64,000 nt of DNA, taken from Actinosynnema sp042752395. Lineage in GTDB: Bacteria; Actinomycetota; Actinomycetes; Mycobacteriales; Pseudonocardiaceae. The notes beneath the pieces were generated by a model. That model was not told the origin of the DNA, did no database searches, and worked only from the letters and a program-made list of their open reading frames with translations. Positions 23,813 to 34,500 of the stretch are shown here, piece by piece. The stretch is from the NCBI RefSeq assembly GCF_042752395.1, contig NZ_JBHYXZ010000016.1:1-64000 (forward strand), written 5' to 3'. Numbering within the stretch: the first letter of the stretch is position 1; each line of letters starts with the position of its first letter. The translations under genes and the position numbers were made by a program.

Positions 23813-24492
23813 ACTACAACGAACTCAACGACACCATCCGCTACACCATGTGGTCGGTCTTCCGGGTGGAGCCCGGTCGCCTGCCCGACGACCGCGGCCC
23901 GGCCGCGTCCGAGGCGCAGGAGTACCTGGACGGCCTGGAGGCCAAGGGTGTCGTGGTGCGCGGCGTGTACGACGTGGCGGGCCTGCGCGCGGACGCCGAC
24001 TACCTGGTCTGGTGGCACGCCGAGGAGATCGAGCAGCTCCAGCAGGCCTACACCGGGTTCCGCCGCACCGCCGTGGGCCGGGCGTCCACCCCGGTGTGGA
24101 GCCAGGTCGCGCTGCACCGGCCGGCCGAGTTCAACCGCAGCCACATCCCGGCGTTCCTGGCGGGCGAGGAAGCCCGCAAGTACGTGTGCGTCTACCCGTT
24201 CGTGCGGTCCTACGAGTGGTACCTGCTGCCGGACGAGGACCGCCGCCGCATGCTCGCCGACCACGGCAAGGAGGCGCGGGACTACCCGGACGTGCGGGCG
24301 AACACGGTGGCGTCGTTCGCGCTGGGCGACTACGAGTGGATCCTCGCGTTCGAGGCCGACGAGCTGCACCGGATCGTGGACCTGATGCGGCACCTGCGCG
24401 GCACCGAGGCGCGCCGCCACGTCCGCGAGGAGATCCCCTTCTACACCGGCACCCGCGTGCCCGCCGCCGAGCTGATCACCAACCTGCCGTGA
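23800..24492 (+). CDS. hemQ: Coproheme decarboxylase HemQ (ChdC)
   Basis: 230 residues, chlorite-dismutase fold. Expected stretches are seen: YTMWSVFRVEPG, DYLVWWHAEEIEQLQQAY, HIPAFLAGEEARKYVCVYPFVRSYEWYLLP (in parts), and RRMLADHGKEARDYPDV, which carries the proximal heme His. It oxidatively removes two propionates of coproheme to yield heme b, the last step of the route begun by hemE and hemY. It starts 13 bases inside hemY and ends at a strong bidirectional hairpin. Confidence 0.96.
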   Translation: MARLNYNELNDTIRYTMWSVFRVEPGRLPDDRGPAASEAQEYLDGLEAKGVVVRGVYDVAGLRADADYLVWWHAEEIEQLQQAYTGFRRTAVGRASTPVWSQVALHRPAEFNRSHIPAFLAGEEARKYVCVYPFVRSYEWYLLPDEDRRRMLADHGKEARDYPDVRANTVASFALGDYEWILAFEADELHRIVDLMRHLRGTEARRHVREEIPFYTGTRVPAAELITNLP

Positions 24493-24532
24493 GGCGGGGA
24501 GGGACGCCCGCGACCGGACGCCCCTCCCCGCC
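24493..24532. terminator. Bidirectional terminator between hemQ and S8 protease copy 1
   Basis: Arms GGCGGGGAGGG (24493-24503) and CCCTCCCCGCC (24522-24532) pair perfectly, extended by an imperfect ACGCCC/GGACGC stem. It lies between two convergent stops, so it can serve both transcripts. Confidence 0.85.
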
Positions 24533-24537
24533 GCCCG

Positions 24538-27500
24538 TCACGCCGTGAGCCGGTAGGCCCGGATCACGGCGTGCTCGAAGGTGTTGCCCTTGCTGTCGGT
24601 TCCCTTGGCGCGCAACGACGCGTAGCCCGCCCGGTCGGCGTTGCGGACGAGTGCCGCGCCGCCGACGACGGGAACCCTTGCCCAGGTCTTGCCGTCGTCG
24701 AAGGACACGTCGACTTCGACCTTGTGGACGCGCCCGTTGTCCGCGCCTTGCTGCTGCTCGACGGTCAGCGGGACGCGCAGGAGCCGTCCGGCGGGCGTGC
24801 CGCCGTCGGCGTCCAGTCGGGGTGCGAAGCGCACGACCGACAGGGGCAGCTTCCGGCTCCGCTCGCCCGGCACGGTGTCGGAGCGGAACGTCCACGCGCC
24901 GGTGACCCGGGTGCTCAGCTCGGACACGCCCGGCGACCGGACGAAGTCCGTCTCGACCCGGTAGCGGGCCGTGCCCGGCGGCACGGCGAACTCGCCGCCC
25001 GGCGCGGGGGTCTCGGCGATCTTCTGCCCGTCGCGGTGCAGGGTGGTGCGCGCGGACGCGTACGCCGAGCCGCCCAGGTTGTCCGCGCCGTCGTTGACCA
25101 GCGGCACCTGCACCATGAGCCGGTCGCCGAGCCGGCCCAGGTACTCGTAGCGGGACGCCGGCAGGCCGGGGCCGAACACCGGGAAGTTGAACCGCTCGCG
25201 GCCGCGGTCGCCGGGCCGGTACGTGCGGTCCGCCGTCGAGTAGTTCGCGCGGACGTCGAACGCGGCCTTCGCGACCTGGAGGAGCTGCCACCGCCACCGG
25301 ATGTCGCGGGTGTTGACGTAGTCGATGGTGTCGCCGCCCGGCGGCGCGGGGAACAGCACCGCCCAGCCGCCGGAGCCGGCCTCGGTGACGAGGCTGCCGC
25401 CGTGGGTGAACTCGTCGGTGTCGGGGCCGGGTCCGAACGCGGTCCGCACCTCGGCCAGCTCGCGCCTGGCCGGCGCGCGGACGAACCCGGTCGGCACCCG
25501 GCCGTGCCGGACCCACCCGAACCGGTGGCGCACCGGCGTGTTGCCGACCGGGGTGCCCGCGTACTGCGCGCCGATCACGACTTCGAGCTGGTCGTCGGGC
25601 AGCGTCGGGCCGACGTGACCCAGCGCGAGGTCGTCGGTGAACCCGTTGAGGAACGCCACGCCGAGCCCGATCCGCCGGTCGCCGGACCGGCGGTCGAGGC
25701 CGATGTCGCCGATCGCCGCGACCGCGCCCGGGTCGGGCGGGGTGACCGAGATCGGCTTGGCGGTGCGGGCGTCGAAGACGGTCGTGGTGTCCCCGGTGAC
25801 CGACAGCGACGGCTGCGCCAGCACGGCGACCCGTTGGCCCGCCCCGTCACCGGTCACGACGTTGGCGTAGACCATGTACTCGCCCTTGGGCAGGCGGGTG
25901 GTGACGGTGTTGTCGTCGTCCTCCAGGAACGCGAACTCGTCGTTGTCCACGCCCATCAGCACGGAGCTGTACAGCGCGGGCTCCCGGCCGTCGGCGTCGA
26001 GGAACGTCGTGGTGACGTCGTAGCTCTCGGCCTCGCGCGCGACGCTGACCGGGGTGCGCAGGAGGTCCCCGGCGACGACCGTGCCGGAGAACGCGCCGTC
26101 GGTGCTGCCGACTTGGGTGTTCGCGGTGACGGTCACCGTCGCCTCGCCGCCCGCGGGAACGGTGACGGTGGTGGGCGTGACGGCGAGGAGACCGGCGGGC
26201 GCGGGGTCGCCGTCCGGCCCCCTGGCCTCGACCGACACGGCGAACGTGACGGCGTCCGTGCCGCTGTTGCGGTAGGTCAGGTCCTTGGCGACCGGCGTGT
26301 CGTCGCCGTGCGGCCACGGGTGCGTGCCCATGGTCAGGCCGGCGGGCTCGGCGGTGACCGTGGTGGTGATGGCCTTGGCGAGGTCGACGCGGCCGGTGCC
26401 CTGGTCGAAGGCCGACAGTGCCGGGTTGTTCTTGGCGGAGGCCATGAGGGTGGCCTTGATCTGCGCGCCGGTCCAGTCGGGGTGTTGCTGGGCGAGCAGG
26501 GCTGCCGCGCCGGCGACGTGCGGGGTGGCCATGGAGGTGCCGGAGACGGCGACGTGGGCGTCGCCCACCGGGGTGCCGATCGAGCCCGTGGCGGCCCTGG
26601 CCGCGACGATGTCCACGCCGGGGGCGGTGAGGTCGGGCTTGACCGCGCCGTCGCCGAGGCGGGGGCCGCGGCTGGAGAACGGCGCGATGGCGTCGTCGCG
26701 CTCGACCGCGCCGACGGTGAGCGCGGCGTCCGCGCTGCCGGGCGAGCCGACGGTGGCGGTGCCGCCGGAGTTGCCCGCCGCGACGACGAACAGGACGCCG
26801 GTCCGCGCGGACAGGGTGTTCACCGCTTCTTCCAGCGGGTCGAGGCCGGGCGTGTCGTCGCCGCCGAGGCTGAGGTTCACCACGTCCGCGCCCTGGTCCA
26901 CGGCCCACTGGAGGCCGTCGAGGATCCAGGACTCCGCGCAGCCGTAGAGGGCGCACACCTTGCCGTCGAGGATCTGCGCGTCCGGCGCCACGCCCCGGTA
27001 CTTCGGGCCGTTGCTCGCGATGGTGGCCGCGACGTGCGTGCCGTGCCCGTTGACGTCGGTGGCGTCCGGGTCCTCGGTGAAGTTCCGCTCGGCGACTTCC
27101 CGGCCGGCGAGGTCGGGGTGCGTGCCGTCCACCCCGCCGTCCAGGACGGCGACCTTGACGCCCTTGCCGGTGAACCCGGCGTCCCACGCGGTCGGTGCGC
27201 CGATCTGGGCGGTGGAGCGGTCGAGGGTGGGCCGGCGGAGGCCGTCGAGCCAGACCTTCTTGACGTCCGGGTCGTCCAGGAGTGTCCGGAAGGTGGTGGC
27301 GGCACTGGTTTTCGGGGTTTGTGCGGCGACCGCGTTCACGGCGGGCAAGGCGTGGGTGACGTGGACGCCGGCCGGCTGCCGGTCGCCGGTGATGATCAGC
27401 GGCACGGTGTCGCGCCTCGCGTCGTCGTAGCCGGCTTCGACCAGGCCCGTGACGTCGAACAGGCGCGGGTCCAGCCTGCCCCGGGCCAACGCCTTGACGG

Positions 27501-27780
27501 CGTCGTCCGGGACGACGTGCAGCCGGCCGTCCCGCCGGAACGTGTGGAAGCGGACCCCTTCGCGGCCGGGACCGGCCTTGATCGAGCGCGACGCGGTGCC
27601 GTCGAGCACCACCCGGTCGCCCGTGACGAGGGTGACCGACGTGGGCGCGCCGGCCCGCCGGTCCGCGGGGTCGCGCCGGTCCGGCTCGCCGGCGGCGACC
27701 CCGGTCGCCGTGCCGGCCGCGAACCCGGCCGCGAGGGCGGCGGCTGCCCACCCGACCCGCCTCCGTGATCTCGACATCAC
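24538..27780 (-). CDS. Secreted subtilisin-like S8 serine protease, tandem copy 1
   Basis: About 1080 residues: a signal peptide, a propeptide-like region (about 45-190), the S8 domain (about 195-470) and a long beta-rich C-terminal part. Catalytic residues are Asp in KVAVLDGGVDGTHPDL (about 213), His in NGHGTHVAAT (about 245), oxyanion Asn in VAAGNSGG (about 336) and Ser in SGTSMATPHVAGAAAL (about 415). A CALYGC loop suggests a disulfide. GTG 27780, one codon before ATG 27777, aligns with the TTG starts of the other copies, and GGGAGGT precedes it. Last gene of a four-gene tandem family; a GACGCT/AGCGTC element lies upstream. Confidence 0.93.
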   Translation of the reverse strand: MMSRSRRRVGWAAAALAAGFAAGTATGVAAGEPDRRDPADRRAGAPTSVTLVTGDRVVLDGTASRSIKAGPGREGVRFHTFRRDGRLHVVPDDAVKALARGRLDPRLFDVTGLVEAGYDDARRDTVPLIITGDRQPAGVHVTHALPAVNAVAAQTPKTSAATTFRTLLDDPDVKKVWLDGLRRPTLDRSTAQIGAPTAWDAGFTGKGVKVAVLDGGVDGTHPDLAGREVAERNFTEDPDATDVNGHGTHVAATIASNGPKYRGVAPDAQILDGKVCALYGCAESWILDGLQWAVDQGADVVNLSLGGDDTPGLDPLEEAVNTLSARTGVLFVVAAGNSGGTATVGSPGSADAALTVGAVERDDAIAPFSSRGPRLGDGAVKPDLTAPGVDIVAARAATGSIGTPVGDAHVAVSGTSMATPHVAGAAALLAQQHPDWTGAQIKATLMASAKNNPALSAFDQGTGRVDLAKAITTTVTAEPAGLTMGTHPWPHGDDTPVAKDLTYRNSGTDAVTFAVSVEARGPDGDPAPAGLLAVTPTTVTVPAGGEATVTVTANTQVGSTDGAFSGTVVAGDLLRTPVSVAREAESYDVTTTFLDADGREPALYSSVLMGVDNDEFAFLEDDDNTVTTRLPKGEYMVYANVVTGDGAGQRVAVLAQPSLSVTGDTTTVFDARTAKPISVTPPDPGAVAAIGDIGLDRRSGDRRIGLGVAFLNGFTDDLALGHVGPTLPDDQLEVVIGAQYAGTPVGNTPVRHRFGWVRHGRVPTGFVRAPARRELAEVRTAFGPGPDTDEFTHGGSLVTEAGSGGWAVLFPAPPGGDTIDYVNTRDIRWRWQLLQVAKAAFDVRANYSTADRTYRPGDRGRERFNFPVFGPGLPASRYEYLGRLGDRLMVQVPLVNDGADNLGGSAYASARTTLHRDGQKIAETPAPGGEFAVPPGTARYRVETDFVRSPGVSELSTRVTGAWTFRSDTVPGERSRKLPLSVVRFAPRLDADGGTPAGRLLRVPLTVEQQQGADNGRVHKVEVDVSFDDGKTWARVPVVGGAALVRNADRAGYASLRAKGTDSKGNTFEHAVIRAYRLTA

Positions 27781-27891
27781 CTCGGACACCTCCCGGACGT
27801 GGTGGTCGCGCAGGGGAAACGCGCGGTCGGAAGGCGCCGCCGATCGCGGCGGCGGCGGGATGCCGGAACAGTCGAAGCCCCCAACGACCTC

Positions 27892-27925
27892 GACGCTATC
27901 CACCCGTCAGGGGGACGGCAGCGTC
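27892..27925 (-). promoter_or_regulatory. GACGCT-N22-AGCGTC element upstream of S8 copy 1
   Basis: Inverted half-sites GACGCT (27892-27897) and AGCGTC (27920-27925) stand about 110 bases before the gene. The same pair at identical spacing precedes copy 3, and the GACGCTA half only precedes copy 4 (near 38320). On the coding strand the proximal half reads GGATAGCGTC, which could also be a -10 element (TAGCGT). Either a shared promoter or an operator; inference. Confidence 0.55.
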
Positions 27926-28075
27926 CCTTTGAGGGGAAAACGCCACTCGAACAGCCGAGCGGGCCACTACACCGCGCAGGTCGGGCGAGGGGCCATCACC
28001 TCGACCAGGCGTCCCAGCTCCGCCGCAGGCTGCTCCGCCGGAAGATGAAGCCCGCCTACCGGCGGGATAAGATGA

Positions 28076-28085
28076 NNNNNNNNNN
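28076..28085. other. Assembly gap (10 N) between S8 copies 1 and 2
   Basis: Ten N in the intergenic region 27781-28135, immediately before the terminator of copy 2. The true length of this interval is unknown. Confidence 0.95.
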
Positions 28086-28123
28086 GGCGAGGGGACATCC
28101 GCGCGACCGGACGTCCCCTCGCC
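28086..28123 (-). terminator. Terminator of S8 copy 2
   Basis: Arms GGCGAGGGGAC (28086-28096) and GTCCCCTCGCC (28113-28123) form a GC-rich hairpin 12 bases after the stop codon. Similar hairpins follow the other three copies. Confidence 0.8.
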
Positions 28124-28135
28124 GCGACAGGGCGC

Positions 28136-31100
28136 TCAGCCGATCTTGTACGCGCGGATCACGGCGTGCTCGAAGGTGTTGCCCTTGCTGTCGGTTCCCT
28201 TGGCGCGCAACGACGCGTAGCCCGTCCGGTCGGCGTTGCGGACGAGTGCCGCGCCGCCGACGACGGGAACCGTTGCCCAGGTCTTGCCGTCGTCGAAGGA
28301 CACGTCGACTTCGACCTTGTGGACGCGTCCGTTGTCCGCGCCTTGTTGTTGTTCGACGGTCAGCGGGATGCGCAGCAGGTGTCCGGCGGGTGTGCCGCCG
28401 TCGGCGTCGAGCCGGGGTGTGAAGCGCACGACCGACAGGGGGAGCTTCCGGCTCCGCTCGCCCGGCACGGTGTCGGAGCGGAACGTCCACGAGCCGGTGA
28501 CCCGCGTGGTGAGGTCGAAGACCTCCGGCGCGCGGACGAGGTCCAGGTCGAGCCGGTAGCGGGCCGCGCCGGGCGGGACGGTGAACCGCGCCGACGCGGA
28601 CGGGACCTCGGCGACCGGTTGGCCGTCGCGGTGCAGGGTGGCGCGGGCCGACTCGGTGACGGACCAGCCGAGGTTGTCCCCGCCGTCGTTGACCAGCGGC
28701 ACCTGCGCCGTGATCACGTCGCCGTGCCGGCTCAGGTAGTCGTAGGAGGACGGCGGCAGGCCCGGCCCGAACACCGGGAAGCGGAACCGCTGCTCGTGGG
28801 TACGGCCGGCGCGGTAGGTGCGGTCCGTGGCCGAGTAGTCGGCGACGGAGTCGCCGTCCGGGCCGTGCTCGCTCAGCAGCCACCGCCACCGGAAGCCGTC
28901 GCCGAGGACGTAGTCGATCGCCTCGCCGCCCGTGGGCACGGGGAACAGCACGCCCATGGGGCCGGAGCCGTCCGCGCCGAACGGGGCCGCGCCGAGGTCG
29001 TAGCCGTGGCCGGCCGGGGCGGGGCCGAGGTGGGAGCGCACCTCGGCCAGGTCGCGCCGGGCCGGCGCGCGGACGAACCCGGTGGGCACCCGGCCGCGCT
29101 CGACCCAGGCGAGCCGGTGGTGGACCGGGGTCGCGCCGACCGGCGTGCCGGTGCCCTGGGTGGCGACGACGAGTTCGAGCTGGTCGTCCGGCAGGTCGGG
29201 GTCGGAGCCCGCCAGGGTGAGGCCGTCGGTGAACCCGTCGATGAACAGCGAGCCGATCGACACGCGCGATCCTTCGTGCGCGCGGGTGACCCGGACCTCG
29301 GCGAGCACGGGCTTCGCGCCGGGGTCCGGGGTGGTGACCCGGACCGGCTCGGCGGCGCGGGCGTCGAAGGCGAGCGCGGTCGGCCCGGCCACGACGAGGA
29401 CCGGCCTCGGCAGCAACGCCGTCCGACCGTCCTCCGGGTCGCCGGTGGTGACGTCGCCGAAGGCGAAGTACTCGCCCTTGGGCAGGCGCAGCCGGGCGGT
29501 GTCGTCCTCGCCGTCGAAGAACGCGAACACGTCGTTGTCCATGCCGATCACGAGCCCGCTGTGCCGGCTGGGCGCCTCGCCGTTCGCGTCGACGAACGTG
29601 GCGGTGACGTCGTAGCTCTCGGGTTCGCGGTCGACGCCGACCGGGGTGCGCAGGAGGTCGCCCGCGACGACCGCGCCCGAGATCGCGCCGTCGACGCCGC
29701 CGACCCTGGTGTCCGCGGTGACGGTCACCGTCGCCGCGCCGCCCGCCGGGACCGTGACGGTGGTGGGCGTGACGGTGAACAGGCCCGCGGGCGCGGGCTC
29801 GCCGTGCGGGCCCCTGGCCTCGACCGACACCGGGAAGGTGACGGCGTCCGTGCCGCTGTTGCGGTAGGTCAGCTCCCCGGTCACCGGGGTGTCGTCGTCG
29901 TGCGGCCACGGGTGGGAGCCCAGGGCGAGGCTGGTCGGGTCGGACGTCACCGCGGCGCGCAGCGCCCCGGGCAGGGTCGACGCGGCCCGCGCCCTGGGCG
30001 AACGCGGTCGCCGCCGGGTTGTTCCTGGCCGAGGCCATGAGGGTGGCCTTGATCCGCTCGCCGGTCCAGTCGGGGTGTTGCTGGGCGATGAGGGCGGCTG
30101 CGCCGGCGACGTGCGGGGTGGCCATGGACGTGCCGGAGACGGCCACGTGGTGCTCGTCCACGGGCATGCCGATCCGCCCGGCGGCGGCCTTCGCCGCGAC
30201 GATGTCCACGCCGGGGGCGGTGATGTCGGGCTTCACGCCGCCGTCGCCGAGGCGCGGGCCGCGGCTGGAGAACGGCGCGACGGCGTCGTTCCGGTCGACC
30301 GCGCCGACGGTGAGCGCCGCCTCCGCGCTGCCGGGCGAGCCGACCGTGCCGGGACCACCGCGGTTGCCCGCCGCGACGACGAACAGCGCGCCGGTCCGCG
30401 CGGACAGGGTGTTCACCGCTTCTTCCAGCGGGTCGAGGCCGGGCGTGTCGTCGCCGCCGAGGCTGAGGTTCACCACGTCCGCGCCCTGGTCCACGGCCCA
30501 CTGGAGGCCGTCGAGGATCGAGGACTCGGGGCAGCCGTGGTCGACGCACACCTTGCCGTCGAGGATCTGCGCGTCCGGCGCGACGCCCCGGTACTTCGGG
30601 CCGTTGCTCGCGATCGTGGCGGCGACGTGCGTGCCGTGGCCGACCCGGTCGGTGGCGTCGGGGTCTTCGGTGAAGTTCCGCTCGGCGATCTCCCGGCCGG
30701 CGAGGTCGGGGTGGGTCTGGTCGACGCCGCTGTCCAGGACGGCGACCTTGACGCCCTTGCCGGTGAACCCTGCCTGCCACGCGGTCGGTGCGCCGATCTG
30801 GGCGGTGGAGCGGTCGAGGGTGGGCCGGCGGAGGCCGTCGAGCCAGACTTTCTTGACGTCCGGGTCGGTGAGGAGGGCCTGGAAGGTGGTGGCGGCACTG
30901 GTTTTCGGGGTCTGTGCGGCGACCGCGTCCACGGCGGATAACGCGTGGGTGACGTGGACGCCGGTCGGCTGCCGGTCGCCGGTGATGATCAGCGGCACGG
31001 TGTCGCGCCTCGCGTCGTCGTAACCGGCCTCGACCAGGCCCGTGACGTCGAACAGGCGCGGGTCCAGCCGGCCGCTCGCGACGGCCCGGGCGGCGTCGCG

Positions 31101-31355
31101 GGGGATGACGTGCAGCCGGCCGTCGCGGTGAACGGTGAGGAAGCCGACCCGTTCCCGGCCGGGACCGGCCTGGACCGAGTTGATCCCGGTGTCGTGGAGC
31201 AGGACCCGGTCACCCGTGATCAGGGTGACGGTCGTGGTCCCGGTGGTGTCGTGGTGCGCGGGTCGCGGCGTCGCGCCGGCGACCGTGGCGGCGCCGGTGG
31301 CCAGGCCGAGCGCGGCCAGGGCGGCCACGGCGGTTCGTCGTGCTCTGGCGGTCAA
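28136..31355 (-). pseudogene. Secreted S8 serine protease, tandem copy 2, frameshifted
   Basis: The frame from TTG 31355 (GGGAGGTATCCGCG upstream) encodes a signal peptide, propeptide and complete S8 domain with Asp in VAVLDSGVDQTHPDL, His in GHGTHVAATI and Ser in SGTSMATPHVAG. At about residue 460, just after GAGRVD, the frame shifts: one extra base in the GGG at 29974-29976 (plus strand). Removing it restores GRVDL and joins the C-terminal frame that runs on to 28136. As written, the protein keeps its catalytic domain but loses about 600 residues of the C-terminal region. A sequencing error is possible since the assembly is poor nearby. Confidence 0.85.
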
Positions 31356-31471
31356 CGCGGATACCTCCCGAACGTGGTGGTGTGCGGTGAAAACCGCACG
31401 GGGAAGGCACCGCCCGCGCGCGGCGGCGGCGATGTGCCGATGACCGATGCCCCCCGATGGTGTCGGCCGGC

Positions 31472-31507
31472 GGGCGGGGGCGTCCGCGTGCGCGAACGCC
31501 CCCGCCC
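31472..31507 (-). terminator. Terminator of S8 copy 3
   Basis: Perfect 12-bp arms GGGCGGGGGCGT (31472-31483) and ACGCCCCCGCCC (31496-31507), 4 bases downstream of the stop codon of copy 3. Confidence 0.82.
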
Positions 31508-31511
31508 GGTG

Positions 31512-34500
31512 TCAGCCGACCTTGTACGCGCGGATCACGGTGTGCTCGAACGTGTTGCCCCTGCTGTCGGAGCCCTGGACGCGCAGCGACGCGTACCCGG
31601 CGGCGCCGGGGTTGCGGACGAGCGCGGTGCGCCCCACCACCGGGGCCGCCGACCAGGACTTGCCGTCGTCGAACGACACCTCGACGCGGACCCGGTCGAC
31701 CCGGCCGTTCGCCGCGCCCACCGGCGGGCGCCCCCCGACCGGCCCCCCCCCCAGCCCCCCCCCGGGGGCGCGGCCGGGGGGGGCGAGCGCCGGGGTGAAC
31801 CGGACCACGGTCAGCGGCAACGGCGTGACGCGGTCGGCCGGCGTGCCGCCGGACCGGAACGTCCACGCGCCGCTGACCGAGGTGGAGAACTCCGACACGC
31901 CCGGCGCGCGCACGGCCTCCGTCTCGACCCGGTAGCCGGCCGCCCCCGGCGGCACGGTCCACTCGCCGCGCCCGGCCAGCGGGAACTCGCCGACCGCAGT
32001 CCCGTCGCGCCGCAGCGTGGTCCGGGCCGACGACACCGCGGACGCGCCGAAGTTGTTGTGCCGGTCGCCGAACAGCGGCACGGACACCGTGATCACGTCG
32101 CCCTGCCTGCCCAGGTGCGGCAACGACCCGCCGGGCAGCGCCGGGCCGAACACCGGGTCGTGCAGCCGCTGCCGCACCACCTGCCCCGGCCGGTGCCGCG
32201 TCGGCGGCGTCGCGGACTCCGCCTCGATCGAGCGGTCCCGGAACTGGGCCAGCGACCACGACCACCGCACGTCGGGAGCGGTGGTGGCGTAGTCGATCGA
32301 CCTCCCGGGCACGGTCACCGCGGTGTCCGCGCCGAGGCCGCCGATGCCGTCGGGCAGGACGGGGAAGCCGGCGAACCCGTAGGTCCGGTCCGGCGTGCCG
32401 ACGCCGAACTCCGACCGCACCTCGGCCAGGTCGCGCCGGGCCGGCGCGCGGACGAACCCGGTGGGCACCCGGCCCTTCTCGGCCCAGGAGAACCGGTAGG
32501 TCACCGGGGTCGCGCCCTGCGGTGTGCCGGCGGCCTGCTCGCCGAGCAGGACCGTCAGGTCGGCGGGCGGCACGTCCGGGCCGACCTGCCCGATCGAGGT
32601 GCCGTCGCCGAAGCCTCCCGGCCGCGCCGAGCCGATGCCGGTCACCACCTCGCCGGCGACGCCGCGCAGGAGCAGCATGTCGCCGACCACGGGCCGCGCG
32701 GCCGGGTCGGGGTAGGTGATCGCGATCGGCTTGGCCTTGCGGGCGTCCACGGTGATCGTGCCGGTGTCCGGGCCGACGCGCAGGCTCGGCTGCGGCAGCA
32801 CGGCGGTCTGCTCCGGCCCGCCGGTCAGCACCTCGTTCACGACCAGGTACTCGCCCACCGGCAGCCGCGTGGTGGCCTTGCCGTTCTCGCCGTCCTGGAA
32901 CACGACCGTCGGGTTGTCCACGCCGATGACGAACGAGAAGAAGTCGGTCGCGGGCCGGCCCTGCGCGTCGATGAACTCGAACGTGACGTCGTAGCTCTCG
33001 ACCTCCCGGTCGACGCCCACCGGCACGCGCAGCTCCACGCCGCCGCCGGAGGCGACGACCGTGCCGCTGTACGCGCCGTCCACGGCGGCCGCCCTCGGGT
33101 CGGCGGTGACGGAGACGGTCGCCTCGCCGCCCGCGGGCACGGTGACGGCGCCGGGGCTCACGGTGAACACGCCGGCCGGCGCGGGCCTGCCGTCCGGGCC
33201 CTTGGCGTCGACGGCCAGGCTGAGCGTGACGGGCTGCGTGCCGCTGTTGCGGACGGCGAACTCCCTGCTCGTCGGGGTGTCGTCGTCGTGCGGCCACGGG
33301 TGCAGGCCCAGCGCCAGGCTGGGCGGGTCGGCGGTGACCGTCGTGCCGATGGCCCTGGCGAGGTCGACGCGGCCGGTGCCCTGGTCGAAGGCGGTGAGCG
33401 CCGGGTTGTTCTTGGCCGAGGCCATGAGGGCGGCCTTGATCCGCGCGCCGGTCCAGTCGGGGTGTTGCTGGGCGAGCAGGGCCGCCGCGCCGGCGACGTG
33501 CGGGGTGGCCATGGACGTGCCGGAGACGGCCACGTGCGCGTCGCCCACCGGGGTGCCGATCTGGCCGGTGCTCGACTTGGCGGCGACGATGTCCACGCCC
33601 GGCGCGGTGACGTCCGGCCGGGGCGCGCCGTCGCCGACCCGCGGGCCGCGGCTGGAGAACGGCGCGATGTCGTCGTCGCGCTCGACCGCGCCGACGGCGA
33701 GCGCGGCGTCCGCGCTGGCCGGCGAGCTGATCGTGCCGGGACCGCCGGAGTTGCCGGCGGCGACCACGAACAGCGTGCCGGTGCGCGCCGACAGCGTCTC
33801 GATGGCCTGCTCCAGCGGGTCCACGTCCGGGGTGTCGGTGCCGCCCAGGCTCATGTTGATCACGTCCGCGCCCTGGTCGGCGGCCCACTGCATGCCGTCG
33901 ACGATCCAGGACTCGGCGCAGTCGAGGGAGCAGACCTTGCCGTCGAGGATCTGCGCGTCCGGCGCGACGCCCCGGTACTTCGCGCCCGCGCCGGCGACGG
34001 TGGCGGCGACGTGCGTGCCGTGGCCCACCAGGTCGCTGTTGTCGGGGTCCTCGGTGAAGTTCCGCTCCAGGACCTCCCGGCCGGCGAGGTCGGGGTGGGT
34101 CTGGTCGACGCCGCTGTCCAGCACGGCGACCTTGACGCCCTTGCCGGTGAACCCTGCCTGCCACGCGGTCGGCGCGCCGATCTGCGCCACGGAGCGGTCC
34201 AGGCTGAGCCGGCGCACGCCGTCCAGCCAGACCTTCTCGACGCCCGGGTCGTCCAGCAACGCCCGGAACGTGGCGGCGACGTCCGCCTTGGCGGCCCGCG
34301 CCGCCACCGAGTCGATGGTCGGCAGCGCGCGGGTGACCTGGACGCCGGCCGGCTGCCGGTCCCCGGTGACGATCAGCGGCACGGTGTCGCGCCTCGCGTC
34401 GTCGTAACCGGCCTCGACCAGGCCCGTGACGTCGAACAGGCGCAGGTCCAGCCGCCCCGCCGCCAACGCCTTGCCGACGTCGCGCGGCACGACGTGCAGC

